From Paracoccaceae bacterium (GTDB taxonomy: Bacteria; Pseudomonadota; Alphaproteobacteria; Rhodobacterales; Rhodobacteraceae): DNA of 47,910 bases. The DNA lies in contig JAFGXY010000051.1 in assembly GCA_016936395.1 (NCBI GenBank), positions 1-47,910 on the forward strand, read 5' to 3'. Made by a program: the position numbers and the translations under genes. This document shows positions 16,614 through 25,120 of the stretch, piece after piece. The notes beneath the pieces were generated by a model. That model was not told the origin of the DNA. It made no database searches and saw nothing but the letters and a program-made list of their open reading frames with translations. Every line of letters begins with the position of its first letter. Within the stretch, counting starts at the first letter, position 1.

Positions 16614-16740
16614 TGTCAACACGGGGATTTAGCGGGGTTTTCTGCTTGCAATTGACGGTAAGTATATGGTGCCGTATGGAAAAAGGAAAAATCGCCGCAG
16701 AATCGTTGAGACGCTGTCAACGCATCAATGCTTTTGCATG

Positions 16741-16758
16741 TGTCAATTTGATTTGACA
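16741..16758. promoter_or_regulatory. PpsR/CrtJ operator, ppaA side
   Basis: TGTCAATTTGATTTGACA is an exact TGT-N12-ACA palindrome-like site with TGTCA and TGACA ends, 105 bp upstream of ppaA. Together with 16596-16613 it may allow cooperative binding across the divergent region. Confidence 0.85.
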
Positions 16759-16863
16759 ACTCAGGGCGAGTCGGGAACATTGCTGTCAAGACGCATCCAC
16801 GGGGTGACGTTCGCGACGGCTTCCGAATGGTGCGTCATCTGATCAGCGTCTTTGGGGCCTTGA

Positions 16864-17643
16864 ATGCAAGACGGCAGCTTCAGTTCAGCAGGACAGCGCA
16901 GCATCGGCGGCGATGTCAGCCAGTTTGCGGCTGATGTTCTTGCAAGGCTGGTGTCGGGCGCGACGGCGGCAGGCTGCACGCCGAAAGAAGCGCTGGTCGA
17001 ACGGCTGCTGGATGTGGTGTGTTCGCCAGAGCCATGCGGCTTTGCCGCGTTGAAGCCAGACCTCAAGCGGGCGCGGGTCACCAATGCGGCCTTGGCGGAT
17101 GTCTATATTCCCGAAGTTGCGCGTCGGTTGGGCGTGGCCTGGGATGAGGACCGCGTGTCCTTTACCGTTGTGACCATTGGTGTTGCGCGCCTGCAGGCGA
17201 TCTTGCGTGAGATCGGGGCCAACTGGATTGCCAACGAAACGGCACCGGGGGAAATTGCGACAGTCCTGCTGATCTTGCCGGCCACGGAGCAGCACACGCT
17301 GGGTGCCTTTGTGATTGCGGGATGGTTGCGGCGCAACGGCATATCCGTCCGGTTGTGCATCGCCCCCAGTGTTGCCGATCTGGCTGAACTTCTGGCGATT
17401 CGGCGCTTTGACGCGGCAATGATTTCGGTTGCAACCGAGGATAAGCTTGAACTTTGCGCGTCGTTGATAAAAACACTTAAATCAGAATCAACAAATAGCC
17501 TGCGCGTGGCTGTTGGAGGCGCGGTTCTTGCGCAAGGCCATCATGTCGCAAGGTCGATCGGGGCAGATGTCGTGACCAACGACTTGACGGAAGCAATTTG
17601 TGCGCTGGGGTTGACGCTCCCGCGCACAGAGACAGTTGGATAA
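16864..17643 (+). CDS. ppaA: PpaA/AerR, cobalamin-binding antirepressor of PpsR
   Basis: AerR/PpaA proteins bind adenosyl- or hydroxocobalamin and modulate PpsR/CrtJ in response to light and oxygen. The 259-residue product has a helical N-terminal region and a B12-binding-like Rossmann domain from about residue 100 to the end. His144 in TEQHTLGAF is the expected axial cobalamin ligand, followed by LRRNGISVRLC and AVGGAVLAQGH. The start is firm: an in-frame TGA (16861-16863) lies directly before the ATG, so no longer form can start upstream in this frame. It is adjacent to ppsR (52-bp gap), the standard pairing. Confidence 0.93.
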   Translation: MQDGSFSSAGQRSIGGDVSQFAADVLARLVSGATAAGCTPKEALVERLLDVVCSPEPCGFAALKPDLKRARVTNAALADVYIPEVARRLGVAWDEDRVSFTVVTIGVARLQAILREIGANWIANETAPGEIATVLLILPATEQHTLGAFVIAGWLRRNGISVRLCIAPSVADLAELLAIRRFDAAMISVATEDKLELCASLIKTLKSESTNSLRVAVGGAVLAQGHHVARSIGADVVTNDLTEAICALGLTLPRTETVG

Positions 17644-17695
17644 TATATCGTGCGCGTGGGATTGGTCCACGGCGTGCAGATGATCGGGTAACCTG

Positions 17696-19114
17696 GTGAC
17701 AACGGACGGACGGCACCTTCTCAATGGCGGAAAGCTTCCGCTGATCTCGCCCGAGCAAGTGAGCGAGATCGTGGCGTCGGCCTGCGATATCGCTTTGCTT
17801 GTGTCGCCGTCGCACCGGGTGGTGTCGGTTCTGGTCAACCCGCAACAGGGGCTTCGGGCGCGCATCGCCGATTGGGAGGGGGCCACCCTGCAGTCGATCC
17901 TTGCGGCGGAAAGCTGGCGCAAGCTGGAGACGCGGCTTGGCGACCCGGCGTTGCAGCGCGGCTCGGCGGTGCTGGAGCTGAACCATTCCGACCGCATGGC
18001 GTGGGAATTCCCGGTCCGCTACACCTTGCACCGGATCGGGCGCGACGACTCGATCCTGATGATCGGGCGGGATTTGCGCCCGATTGCCGAGGTGCAGCAG
18101 CAGCTTGTCACCGCGCAACTGGCGCTGGAACGCGATTACGAGGCGCAGCGCGAGATGGACACCCGCTATCGGGTGCTGATGGAGGTTGGGCGTGACCCGA
18201 TCGTCATCGTGTCGATGTCCACCGGACGAATCACCGACCTGAACAGTGCCGCGGCGCTGCTCTTGGGCGGCACGCGGGCCGAACTGCTGGGCGCGGCCAT
18301 CGCGCAAGAGTTTGAAGGCCGTCGGCGCGGCGAGTTTCTGGAAAGCATGGCCAATCTGGCGGTGGCCGAAAGTGCTGCACCGATTGATCTGTCGGCGCGT
18401 CGGTCGCAGCGGCGCTTGCAGGTGACGCCGACGATGTTCCGGGCGGCGGGCGAACGCCTGCTGATGTGCCAGTTGGATCAGGTCGATTCGCTGGTGCCGC
18501 ATTCGGATGAGTTGCTGGAAAACCTGTCGCGGCTGTATCATGAAGGCGCCGACGGTGTGGTGTTTACCGATGCCGATGGCATCATCCGTGCCGCCAACGA
18601 TGCCTTTCTGAACCTGACCGACAGCGCCAACATGGCGGCGGTGCGTGGCAAGTCGCTGGCCGATTATCTGGCGCGTGGTGCTGTCGACATGCGGGTGCTG
18701 ATGGACAACGTCAAGCGCACCGGGCAGTTGCGGATGTATGCCACCCGTCTGACCACCGATTTTTCGGGGCAGATCGCGGTGGAATTGTCGGCAAGCTGGC
18801 TGAACAACCACCCGACGCCGACCATGGCTTTGGTGGTGCGCGATGCCAGCCGCGCCGAATCGCTGCGCCGGTCAGGCGGGCCCGCGCCGGAAGACGGCAC
18901 CCGCAACGTGATGGAACTGGTCGGATCGGCCACGCTGAAAGATATCGTGGCCGAAACCACGGATGTCATTGAAAAGATGTGCATCGAGACCGCGCTGGAA
19001 CTGACCCGCAACAACCGGGTCGCGGCGGCCGAAATGCTGAGCTTGTCGCGGCAGTCGCTTTATGTGAAGCTGCGCAAATACGGTCTGCTGAACAAGGACG
19101 GCGAGGACAGCTGA
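17696..19114 (+). CDS. ppsR: PpsR/CrtJ, redox-responsive repressor of photosynthesis genes
   Basis: PpsR represses bch, crt and puc genes under oxic conditions by binding TGT-N12-ACA. The 472-residue protein uses a GTG start at 17696. It contains an N-terminal PAS-like domain (about 20-140), a Gln-rich helical stretch (QQQLVTAQLALERDYEAQ), two further PAS domains (about 155-260 and 275-395, the last with GADGVVFTDADGIIRAANDAF) and a Fis-type helix-turn-helix at the end (AAEMLSLSRQSLYVKLRKYG). Cys258 (LLMCQLD) and Cys429 (EKMCIETA) match the two redox cysteines of Rhodobacter PpsR, so thiol sensing is probably retained. Cys30 is an additional cysteine. Confidence 0.95.
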   Translation: MTTDGRHLLNGGKLPLISPEQVSEIVASACDIALLVSPSHRVVSVLVNPQQGLRARIADWEGATLQSILAAESWRKLETRLGDPALQRGSAVLELNHSDRMAWEFPVRYTLHRIGRDDSILMIGRDLRPIAEVQQQLVTAQLALERDYEAQREMDTRYRVLMEVGRDPIVIVSMSTGRITDLNSAAALLLGGTRAELLGAAIAQEFEGRRRGEFLESMANLAVAESAAPIDLSARRSQRRLQVTPTMFRAAGERLLMCQLDQVDSLVPHSDELLENLSRLYHEGADGVVFTDADGIIRAANDAFLNLTDSANMAAVRGKSLADYLARGAVDMRVLMDNVKRTGQLRMYATRLTTDFSGQIAVELSASWLNNHPTPTMALVVRDASRAESLRRSGGPAPEDGTRNVMELVGSATLKDIVAETTDVIEKMCIETALELTRNNRVAAAEMLSLSRQSLYVKLRKYGLLNKDGEDS

Positions 19115-19269
19115 CCTTTTGGCAGGGGCAGGGTGTTCGGCCTCGCTTCTTGATCGCTCATGCGGGCGGCTACCAGACTGCCCGGCATGGCAGGCGCAAA
19201 CAGCCATTCGGCGGCACCCGCCCCATGCGACATCCTGAACCAGACAATTTCTGCATCTTTTCGTCACGA

Positions 19270-19283
19270 TTGACCTAAATCAA
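19270..19283. promoter_or_regulatory. FNR/FnrL-type binding site upstream of bchE
   Basis: TTGACCTAAATCAA fits TTGAT-N4-ATCAA with one mismatch (C for T in the left half). In Rhodobacter, FnrL activates anaerobic tetrapyrrole genes. A site before the oxygen-sensitive cyclase gene fits that role. Confidence 0.78.
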
Positions 19284-19302
19284 GCCAACTCGGGTCGAAA
19301 GG

Positions 19303-19320
19303 TGTAAGGTAAAACTTACA
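19303..19320. promoter_or_regulatory. PpsR/CrtJ operator upstream of bchE
   Basis: TGTAAGGTAAAACTTACA is an exact TGT-N12-ACA site with extended TGTAAG/CTTACA symmetry, ending 23 bp before the bchE ATG. In this position it would overlap the promoter or early transcript. Confidence 0.88.
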
Positions 19321-19343
19321 CATTGCTGACACAGGGGGCTTCC

Positions 19344-21035
19344 ATGCGCATCGTATTCGTTCACCCGAACTATCACTCGGGCGGAGCAGAGATCGCGGGC
19401 AACTGGCCCCCGGCCTGGGTGGCCTATCTGACAGGGTCGCTGCGCGCGGCCGGGTTCAACGACATTCACTTCATCGACGCGATGACCAATTTCATCGGGC
19501 CGGAAGAATTGCGCGCCAAGCTGAAGGCACTGGCGCCTGACGTGATCGGCACCACCGCCATCACCCCCGCCATCTATGAGGCGGAAGAGGTGCTGAAAAT
19601 CGCCAAGGAGGTTGCCCCCAACGCCCTGCGCGTGCTGGGCGGCATCCATGCCACCTTCATGTTCCGTCAGGTGCTGACCGAAGCGCCTTGGGTTGACGTG
19701 ATCGTGCGCGGGGAGGGCGAAGAGATCATGGTCGCCCTGATGAAAGCGGTGTCCGAAGGCCGCTGGCCCGCAGATCAGCGCAAGATCCACGGTCTGGCCT
19801 TCCTTGACGGCGACGAGATTGTCGCCACACAGGCCGCAGCCACCATCAAGAATCTGGATGGCATCGACCCCGACTGGTCGATCCTGGAATGGGATAAATA
19901 CATCTACGTGCCGCTGGGCTTGAAGGTGGCGATCCCGAACATGGCCCGCGGCTGCCCGTTCACCTGCTCATTCTGCTCGCAATGGAAATTCTGGCGCGAT
20001 TACCGCGTCCGCGACCCGAAAAAGGTGGTGGACGAAATTGAGCGTCTGGTGAACGACCATGGCGTTGGCTTCTTCATCCTTGCCGACGAAGAACCCACCA
20101 TCAACAAGAAGAAATTCGTCGAGTTCTGCGAAGAGCTGATCGCGCGCGGCCTGCCCGACAAGATCACATGGGGCATCAACACCCGCGTGACCGACATCTA
20201 CCGCGACCGTGACCTGCTGAAGTTCTACCGCAAGGCCGGTCTGGTGCACGTGTCCTTGGGCACCGAGGCGGCGGCGCAGCTGAAGCTGGACATGTTCAAC
20301 AAGGAGACCACGGTCGCCGAAAACAAGGAGGCCATCAAGCTGCTGCGCGAGGCCGATATCTTTGTCGAAGCGCAATTCATCGTGGGTCTGGACAATGAGA
20401 CCAAGGAAACGCTGGAAGAAACCTTCCAGATGGCTTGGGACTGGCAGCCCGATCTGGCCAACTGGGCGATGTATACGCCTTGGCCATTCACCCCGCTGTT
20501 CCAGGAGATCAAGGATCAGGTCGAGGTGTTCGACTATTCCAAATACAACTTCGTGACGCCGATCATGAAGCCCGCCGCGCTGACGCGGGGCGAGTTGCTG
20601 GATGGCGTGATGAAGAACTATCGCCGCTTCTACATGCGCAAGGCGCTGTTCCACTATCCGTGGCGCGGCACCGGGTTCCGTCGGCGCTATCTCTTGGGGT
20701 GCCTCAAGGCCTTCCTCAAGGCCGGGGTCGGGCGCACCTTCTATGACCTTGGCAAGGCCGGGTATTGGGGGCCGCAGACCAAGAATTCGGTCGATTTCCA
20801 CTTTGACGAGACCCGCACGATTGCCGAAGCCCAAGTGGCCGACTGGGATGCAAGTGCCGACAAGGTGCGCAAGCACAAGGAACGGCAAGAGGCCGTGCGC
20901 GCCCAGATGAAGGACCGCGCCGTGGCGCGTAAACTCCAGATGCCCGATGGCGCGCCCTCGCGGATGCCCAATGGTGCGCCGGCACCAATGGCCTGTGGCG
21001 GTGGCAAAGAGCAGATGCAGGAACCGGCGGAGTAG
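19344..21035 (+). CDS. bchE: Anaerobic Mg-protoporphyrin IX monomethyl ester cyclase
   Basis: BchE is the oxygen-independent, cobalamin-dependent radical SAM enzyme that forms ring E using water-derived oxygen. The 563 residues comprise an N-terminal B12-binding domain (about 1-165; [14 protein letters not shown] start, LGGIHATFM) and a radical SAM domain with CxxxCxxC at Cys204, Cys208, Cys211 ([11 protein letters not shown]). A C-terminal region contains [17 protein letters not shown]. The last 30 residues carry the near-repeat MPDGAPSR / MPNGAPAP and look disordered. ATG 19344 is chosen over an in-frame codon seven earlier because [10 protein letters not shown] is the family start. It leads bchE-J-G-orf428-P-idi. 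Confidence 0.96.
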   Translation: MRIVFVHPNYHSGGAEIAGNWPPAWVAYLTGSLRAAGFNDIHFIDAMTNFIGPEELRAKLKALAPDVIGTTAITPAIYEAEEVLKIAKEVAPNALRVLGGIHATFMFRQVLTEAPWVDVIVRGEGEEIMVALMKAVSEGRWPADQRKIHGLAFLDGDEIVATQAAATIKNLDGIDPDWSILEWDKYIYVPLGLKVAIPNMARGCPFTCSFCSQWKFWRDYRVRDPKKVVDEIERLVNDHGVGFFILADEEPTINKKKFVEFCEELIARGLPDKITWGINTRVTDIYRDRDLLKFYRKAGLVHVSLGTEAAAQLKLDMFNKETTVAENKEAIKLLREADIFVEAQFIVGLDNETKETLEETFQMAWDWQPDLANWAMYTPWPFTPLFQEIKDQVEVFDYSKYNFVTPIMKPAALTRGELLDGVMKNYRRFYMRKALFHYPWRGTGFRRRYLLGCLKAFLKAGVGRTFYDLGKAGYWGPQTKNSVDFHFDETRTIAEAQVADWDASADKVRKHKERQEAVRAQMKDRAVARKLQMPDGAPSRMPNGAPAPMACGGGKEQMQEPAE

Positions 21036-21041
21036 CGCGCG

Positions 21042-21662
21042 ATGGACGGCGGTCAGAGTCCCGGGCACAGCGATGCCCGGATCGGCCCCAACGCCATTTT
21101 GCAAACGATTGGCGTGCTGGACCATTATGAAGGCCGCGCCGTCCGCGATCAGGTGATGCAGTTGGCGGGGGTCGCCCCGCCACCTGCCGACAGCGGCATG
21201 TTGCCCGAGGCCGATTGCGCCGCCGTGCACCATGCCGTGCGTCAGGCATTGCCCGACCGGGCCGATGGTCTGCTGCGTCTGTCAGGTCTGGCGACGGGGG
21301 ATTATATCCTCAAGCACCGCATTCCGGCCTTTGCGCAAACCATCATCCGGGTTCTGCCGGGGCCGATTGCCGCACGCATCCTTGCCAAGGCGATCACCAA
21401 ACACGCGTGGACCTTTGCCGGCAGCGGCTCGTTTCGCGTGGTTGGCTGGTCGCCGCTGACCTTTGAGGTGCGGCATAACCCGTTGATTGCGGGCGAACAT
21501 GCCGACAGCCCGATGTGCCATTGGCATGCGGCGGTGTTCGAGCGGTTGTTCGGTCGGCTGGTCTGGTCATCGGTCGTGGTGGTGGAAACCACGTGCGAGG
21601 CCAACGGCGACGCGGCCTGCCTGTTTCAGGTGCATCCGCACGGCCTCGAATCTGTCAGATAA
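21042..21662 (+). CDS. bchJ: BchJ, V4R-domain protein of bacteriochlorophyll synthesis
   Basis: BchJ was first described as the 8-vinyl reductase. Later work assigned that reaction to other enzymes (BciA/BciB and BchXYZ) and suggests BchJ helps supply substrate. The 206 residues have a variable N-terminus (MDGGQSPGHSDARIGPNAIL) and a V4R domain ending with HAAVFERLFGRLVWSSVVVVETTCEANGD-type strands and a conserved Cys pattern (MCHWHAAVFE, TTCEANGDAACLFQV). It starts 6 bp after bchE. A PpsR operator for bchG overlaps its stop codon. Confidence 0.92.
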   Translation: MDGGQSPGHSDARIGPNAILQTIGVLDHYEGRAVRDQVMQLAGVAPPPADSGMLPEADCAAVHHAVRQALPDRADGLLRLSGLATGDYILKHRIPAFAQTIIRVLPGPIAARILAKAITKHAWTFAGSGSFRVVGWSPLTFEVRHNPLIAGEHADSPMCHWHAAVFERLFGRLVWSSVVVVETTCEANGDAACLFQVHPHGLESVR

Positions 21663-21670
21663 AAATGACA
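21653..21670. promoter_or_regulatory. PpsR/CrtJ operator 1 upstream of bchG
   Basis: TGTCAGATAAAAATGACA matches TGT-N12-ACA exactly and overlaps the bchJ stop codon (TAA 21660-21662). It lies 34 bp before operator 2, which suggests an independent, PpsR-controlled bchG promoter inside the bchE operon. Confidence 0.8.
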
Positions 21671-21704
21671 CTTTTGGCCGATCTTCTCTTGCCCGACTCT
21701 GAAA

Positions 21705-21722
21705 TGTCCTATGTAATTGACA
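21705..21722. promoter_or_regulatory. PpsR/CrtJ operator 2 upstream of bchG
   Basis: TGTCCTATGTAATTGACA is an exact TGT-N12-ACA match that ends one base before the bchG ATG (21724). The location leaves no room for a conventional SD, so the site may trade translation strength for repression. Confidence 0.8.
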
Positions 21723-21723
21723 C

Positions 21724-22632
21724 ATGACGGTCAGCATCGCCCCCCAATCCCGCCAATACCCTCAGCCCCGCGCCATGCTGGAGCTGATCAAACCCATCAC
21801 CTGGTTTCCGCCGATCTGGGCCTATCTGTGTGGTGCCGTGTCATCGGGCGTGCCCTTGGCCGGGCATTGGCCGATGGTGATCCTGGGTATGGTGCTGGCA
21901 GGCCCGGTGGTCTGCGGCATGTCTCAGGCCGCGAATGACTGGTGCGACCGGCATGTCGATGCGGTGAATGAACCCTGCCGCCCGATCCCGTCGGGCCGGA
22001 TACCGGGGCGCTGGGGCCTGTATATTGCACTGGCGATGTCGGTGCTGTCCTTGGCGATCGGCTGGCTGCTGGGGCCTTGGGGTTTCGGGGCCACGGTGGT
22101 GGGCGTGCTGGCGGCCTGGGCCTATTCGGCGGAACCCGTCCGGCTGAAACGCTCGGGCTGGTGGGGGCCGGGGCTGGTGGGCCTGTCCTATGAAGGGCTG
22201 CCGTGGTTCACCGGGGCTGCCGTGCTGCTGTCGGCGGCGCCAAGGTTCGAGGTGGTGATCATTGCGCTGCTGTATGCCCTTGGCGCGCATGGCATCATGA
22301 CGCTGAACGATTTCAAGGCGCTGGAAGGCGATCGCCAGCATGGTGTGCGCTCGCTTCCCGTCGTGCTGGGCCCCGAGGTTGCCGCCAAGATCGCCTGCAC
22401 CACCATGGGCATGGCACAGGCGGTGGTGATTGCGCTCTTGGTGATCTTTGGCACCCCTTGGCATGCTTTGGCGGTGGCGGTGCTGCTGGTGGCGCAGATC
22501 GCGGCGATGACGCGGCTGTTCCGCGACCCCAAGAAATATGCGCCGTGGTATAACGGCACCGGCGTGGTGTTCTATGTCTCGGGCATGATGATTTCCGCCT
22601 TTGCCCTGCGCGGGCTGGAGGTTGTGGGATGA
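21724..22632 (+). CDS. bchG: Bacteriochlorophyll synthase (geranylgeranyltransferase)
   Basis: BchG esterifies bacteriochlorophyllide a with geranylgeranyl diphosphate. The 302-residue UbiA-family membrane protein has about nine hydrophobic segments and both prenyltransferase motifs. The first is NDWCDRHVDAVNEPCRPIPSG at about 79-99, with the DxxxD-type Asp residues, and the second is LNDFKALEGDRQHGVRSLPV at about 195-214. The ATG follows a PpsR operator by one base and no purine-rich SD is visible. It overlaps the next gene (ATGA at 22629-22632). Confidence 0.96.
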   Translation: MTVSIAPQSRQYPQPRAMLELIKPITWFPPIWAYLCGAVSSGVPLAGHWPMVILGMVLAGPVVCGMSQAANDWCDRHVDAVNEPCRPIPSGRIPGRWGLYIALAMSVLSLAIGWLLGPWGFGATVVGVLAAWAYSAEPVRLKRSGWWGPGLVGLSYEGLPWFTGAAVLLSAAPRFEVVIIALLYALGAHGIMTLNDFKALEGDRQHGVRSLPVVLGPEVAAKIACTTMGMAQAVVIALLVIFGTPWHALAVAVLLVAQIAAMTRLFRDPKKYAPWYNGTGVVFYVSGMMISAFALRGLEVVG

Positions 22633-23924
22633 AGCTGAGCTGGCTTCAGATCGTTCGGCTTGGCCTTGTGCAGATGTGCCTGGGAGCGGTGGTGGTGCTG
22701 ACGACCAGCACGCTGAACCGGCTGATGGTGGTCGAACTGGCGCTGCCCGCCGTGCTGCCGGGCCTGCTGGTGGCGCTGCATTACGGCATTCAGATCACCC
22801 GGCCCAACTGGGGCTTTCGGTCCGATACCAAGGGCAACCGCACGGCCTTTATCATCGGCGGCATGGCCACCTTGTCGGCGGGGGCGTTTCTGGCGGCGGG
22901 TGGCGTGGTCGTGATGGCCACGCAAGCCATGGTGGGCCTTGCGATGTCGATCGCGGCCTATGCGCTGATCGGGGTCGGGGTCGGGGCCTCGGGCACATCG
23001 CTCTTGGCGCTGCTGGCCACCGCGACCGAAGACCGTCGCCGCGCGGCGGCGGCCACGATCACCTGGCTGATGATGATCTTTGGCATTGCCGTCACCGCAG
23101 GCACGGTGGGGCATTTTCTGGCCCCCTACAGCCCGCAGCTCTTGCTGGAAATCGTCGGCATCGTGACGGGCGGCGCCGTGGTGCTGACCACGCTGGCGGT
23201 CTGGGGCATCGAGCGTCGGGTGATTGCCGAGCGTGAGGCGGAAAGCGCCCCCTTCATGGAAGGGCTGGCGCAGATCTGGGCGGAACCGAAGTCGCGCAAT
23301 TTCACCCTGTTCATCTTTCTCTCGATGACCGCCTATTTCATGCAGGAACTGATCCTTGAACCCTATGCCGGGTTGGTGTTCGGCTTTGATGTCGGCCAAA
23401 GCACCCAACTGTCCGGTGCGCAGAACGGCGGGGTGTTTCTGGGCATGCTGGCGGTGGGGATTGCCGCCACCGGCCTGCGGCTGGGATCGCTGCGCCATTG
23501 GGTGATGGCTGGGTGCATCGGGTCTGCGGCGTCGCTGGCCGTGGTGGCGGGTCTGGGGCAGGCGGGCATCGGCATGCTGGTTCCCGCCGTGGTGACCTTG
23601 GGCTTTTTCAATGGCATGTTTGCCGTCGCGGCCATCGGGTCGATGATGGCGCTGGCCGCCGAGGGGCGCGGCGCGCGTGAAGGCACCCGCATGGGCCTGT
23701 GGGGCGCGGCGCAGGCGCTTGCTGCCGGGTTCGGCGGGCTCTTGGGCGCGGCGGTGGTCGACCTTCTGCGCCTGTCGATGCAGGCCAATTCTGCCTTCGG
23801 CCTTGTATTTCTAGCCGAGGCGGGCCTGTTCCTGATCTCTGCCCTGATCGCCGCACGGGTGATCGACCATCGTTCTGCGGGCCGTGCGCCTGCCTCCAAA
23901 CCCATCGCCGTTCCGGGAGAATGA
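22629..23924 (+). CDS. ORF428-type PucC/BCD family protein (bch2), pigment delivery to antenna
   Basis: This 431-residue, 12-helix protein of the PucC branch of the major facilitator superfamily is the second such gene in the window; lhaA is the other. It starts MKLSWLQIVRLGLVQMCLGAVVVLTTSTLNRLMVVE, with the TLNRLMVVEL signature, then RPNWGFRSDTKGNRTAFIIGG, MQELILEPYAGLVFGFDVGQ and GMLAVGIAATG. In Rhodobacter the same position between bchG and bchP is held by ORF428 (bch2), where it probably delivers bacteriochlorophyll to antenna proteins. Its stop overlaps the region just before bchP. Confidence 0.9.
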   Translation: MKLSWLQIVRLGLVQMCLGAVVVLTTSTLNRLMVVELALPAVLPGLLVALHYGIQITRPNWGFRSDTKGNRTAFIIGGMATLSAGAFLAAGGVVVMATQAMVGLAMSIAAYALIGVGVGASGTSLLALLATATEDRRRAAAATITWLMMIFGIAVTAGTVGHFLAPYSPQLLLEIVGIVTGGAVVLTTLAVWGIERRVIAEREAESAPFMEGLAQIWAEPKSRNFTLFIFLSMTAYFMQELILEPYAGLVFGFDVGQSTQLSGAQNGGVFLGMLAVGIAATGLRLGSLRHWVMAGCIGSAASLAVVAGLGQAGIGMLVPAVVTLGFFNGMFAVAAIGSMMALAAEGRGAREGTRMGLWGAAQALAAGFGGLLGAAVVDLLRLSMQANSAFGLVFLAEAGLFLISALIAARVIDHRSAGRAPASKPIAVPGE

Positions 23925-23926
23925 CC

Positions 23927-25120
23927 ATGACCTATGATGTATTCGTCGTCGGCGGCGGTCCTTCGGGGGCAACGGCGGCCGAAGATCTGGCGCGGGCCGG
24001 CCACAAGGTTGCCCTGCTGGACCGCGCAGGCCGGATCAAGCCCTGTGGCGGGGCCATTCCGCCGCGCGCAATCCGCGATTTCAATATTCCCGACCACATG
24101 ATCGTCGCCAAGATCAACACCGCCCGGATGATTTCGCCCACAGGCCGCGCGGTCGATATCCATATCGAAGGCGGCTATGTCGGCATGGTCGACCGTGAGG
24201 ATTTTGACGAATTCCTGCGTGACCGCGCCGCAAAAACCGGGGCCGAGCGCCTGACCGGCACCTTCCTGCGGATCGAACGCGACACCGACGGCACCCATGT
24301 CGTCTGGCGCGACAAGGTCAGTGGCGAAGAACGTCGCAGCCAGACCAAACTGGTGATCGGGGCCGATGGCGCGCGATCAGGCGTGGCCCGCGCCGAGGTG
24401 CCCGGTGGCGACAAGATCCCTTACGTCATCGCCTACCATGAAATCATCAAGGCCCCCGAAGGCCAGATGGCCGCCAATGCCGATTATGATCCCATCCGCT
24501 GCGACGTGATCTATGACGGCAAGATCAGCCCTGATTTCTATGGCTGGGTGTTTCCGCATGGCAAGCACGCCAGCGTCGGCATGGGCACCGAGGTGGATAG
24601 CGTCGATCTCAAGCAGGCCACCGCTGCCTTGCGCGCCATGGCCGGGCTGACCGATTGTGAAACCATCCGCAAAGAGGGCGCGCCGATCCCGCTGAAACCG
24701 CTGGATCGTTGGGACAATGGCCGCGACGTGGTGCTGGCGGGCGATGCGGCGGGCGTGGTGGCACCGTCGTCTGGCGAGGGGATCTTTTACGCCATGGCCG
24801 GGGGGCGGGTGGCGGCCACGGCGGCGCAAGCCTGCCTGCGCTCGGGCAAGCCGGAAGACCTGAAGATCGCCCGCAAGCTGTTCATGAAAGAGCACGGCAC
24901 GGTGTTCAAGGTGCTGCGGTCCATGCAGGACGCCTACTACAAGAACGACGAACGGCGCGAGCGGTTTGTCAGCCTGTGCCATGACATCGACGTGCAGAAA
25001 CTGACGTTTGAGGCCTATATGAACAAGTCGCTGGTCAAGGCCCGACCGATGGCCCACGTCAAGATCGGCATCAAGAACGTGGCGCATCTGCTGGGTCTGG
25101 TGTCACCGAAATGGGTATGA
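23927..25120 (+). CDS. bchP: Geranylgeranyl-bacteriochlorophyll reductase
   Basis: BchP reduces three double bonds of the geranylgeranyl tail to phytyl with NADPH. The 397-residue flavoprotein has an N-terminal FAD Rossmann fold (YDVFVVGGGPSGATAAEDLA), RAGRIKPCGGAIPPR, the DREDFDEFLRDRA segment, the second FAD motif LVIGADGARSGVAR, and GDAAGVVAPSSGEGIFYAMAGGR near the C-terminal third. Two in-frame ATGs exist (23921 and 23927). GGGAGA sits at the right distance for the second, which is chosen; the first would overlap the ORF428 stop by ATGA. Confidence 0.95.
   Translation: MTYDVFVVGGGPSGATAAEDLARAGHKVALLDRAGRIKPCGGAIPPRAIRDFNIPDHMIVAKINTARMISPTGRAVDIHIEGGYVGMVDREDFDEFLRDRAAKTGAERLTGTFLRIERDTDGTHVVWRDKVSGEERRSQTKLVIGADGARSGVARAEVPGGDKIPYVIAYHEIIKAPEGQMAANADYDPIRCDVIYDGKISPDFYGWVFPHGKHASVGMGTEVDSVDLKQATAALRAMAGLTDCETIRKEGAPIPLKPLDRWDNGRDVVLAGDAAGVVAPSSGEGIFYAMAGGRVAATAAQACLRSGKPEDLKIARKLFMKEHGTVFKVLRSMQDAYYKNDERRERFVSLCHDIDVQKLTFEAYMNKSLVKARPMAHVKIGIKNVAHLLGLVSPKWV

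Larger units (their letters stand above)
16539..16863. promoter_or_regulatory. Divergent regulatory region between bchF and ppaA
   Basis: This 325-bp spacer is clearly AT-richer than its surroundings and holds two exact TGT-N12-ACA operators (16596-16613 near bchF; 16741-16758 on the ppaA side). It must contain the minus-strand promoter for the bchF-cycA operon and the plus-strand promoter for ppaA. A repeated TGTCAA word occurs at several places (16596, 16614, 16715, 16741). I could not assign -35/-10 boxes with confidence. Confidence 0.75.
19115..19343 (+). promoter_or_regulatory. bchE promoter region
   Basis: This 229-bp gap between ppsR and bchE holds an FNR-type box (19270-19283) and a PpsR operator (19303-19320), separated by 19 bp, close to the bchE start at 19344. 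The first 130 bp show no feature I recognise. Confidence 0.75.

Noticed and set aside
16676-16756. 26-codon ORF in the bchF-ppaA spacer (MEKGKIAAESL onward)
   Set aside because: There is no SD, it overlaps the operator at 16741-16758, and nothing supports translation.
17477-18811. Long minus-strand open frame opposite ppsR
   Set aside because: Same GC-driven shadow effect; low-complexity Arg/Gln/His composition and a clear PAS-PAS-HTH protein on the other strand.
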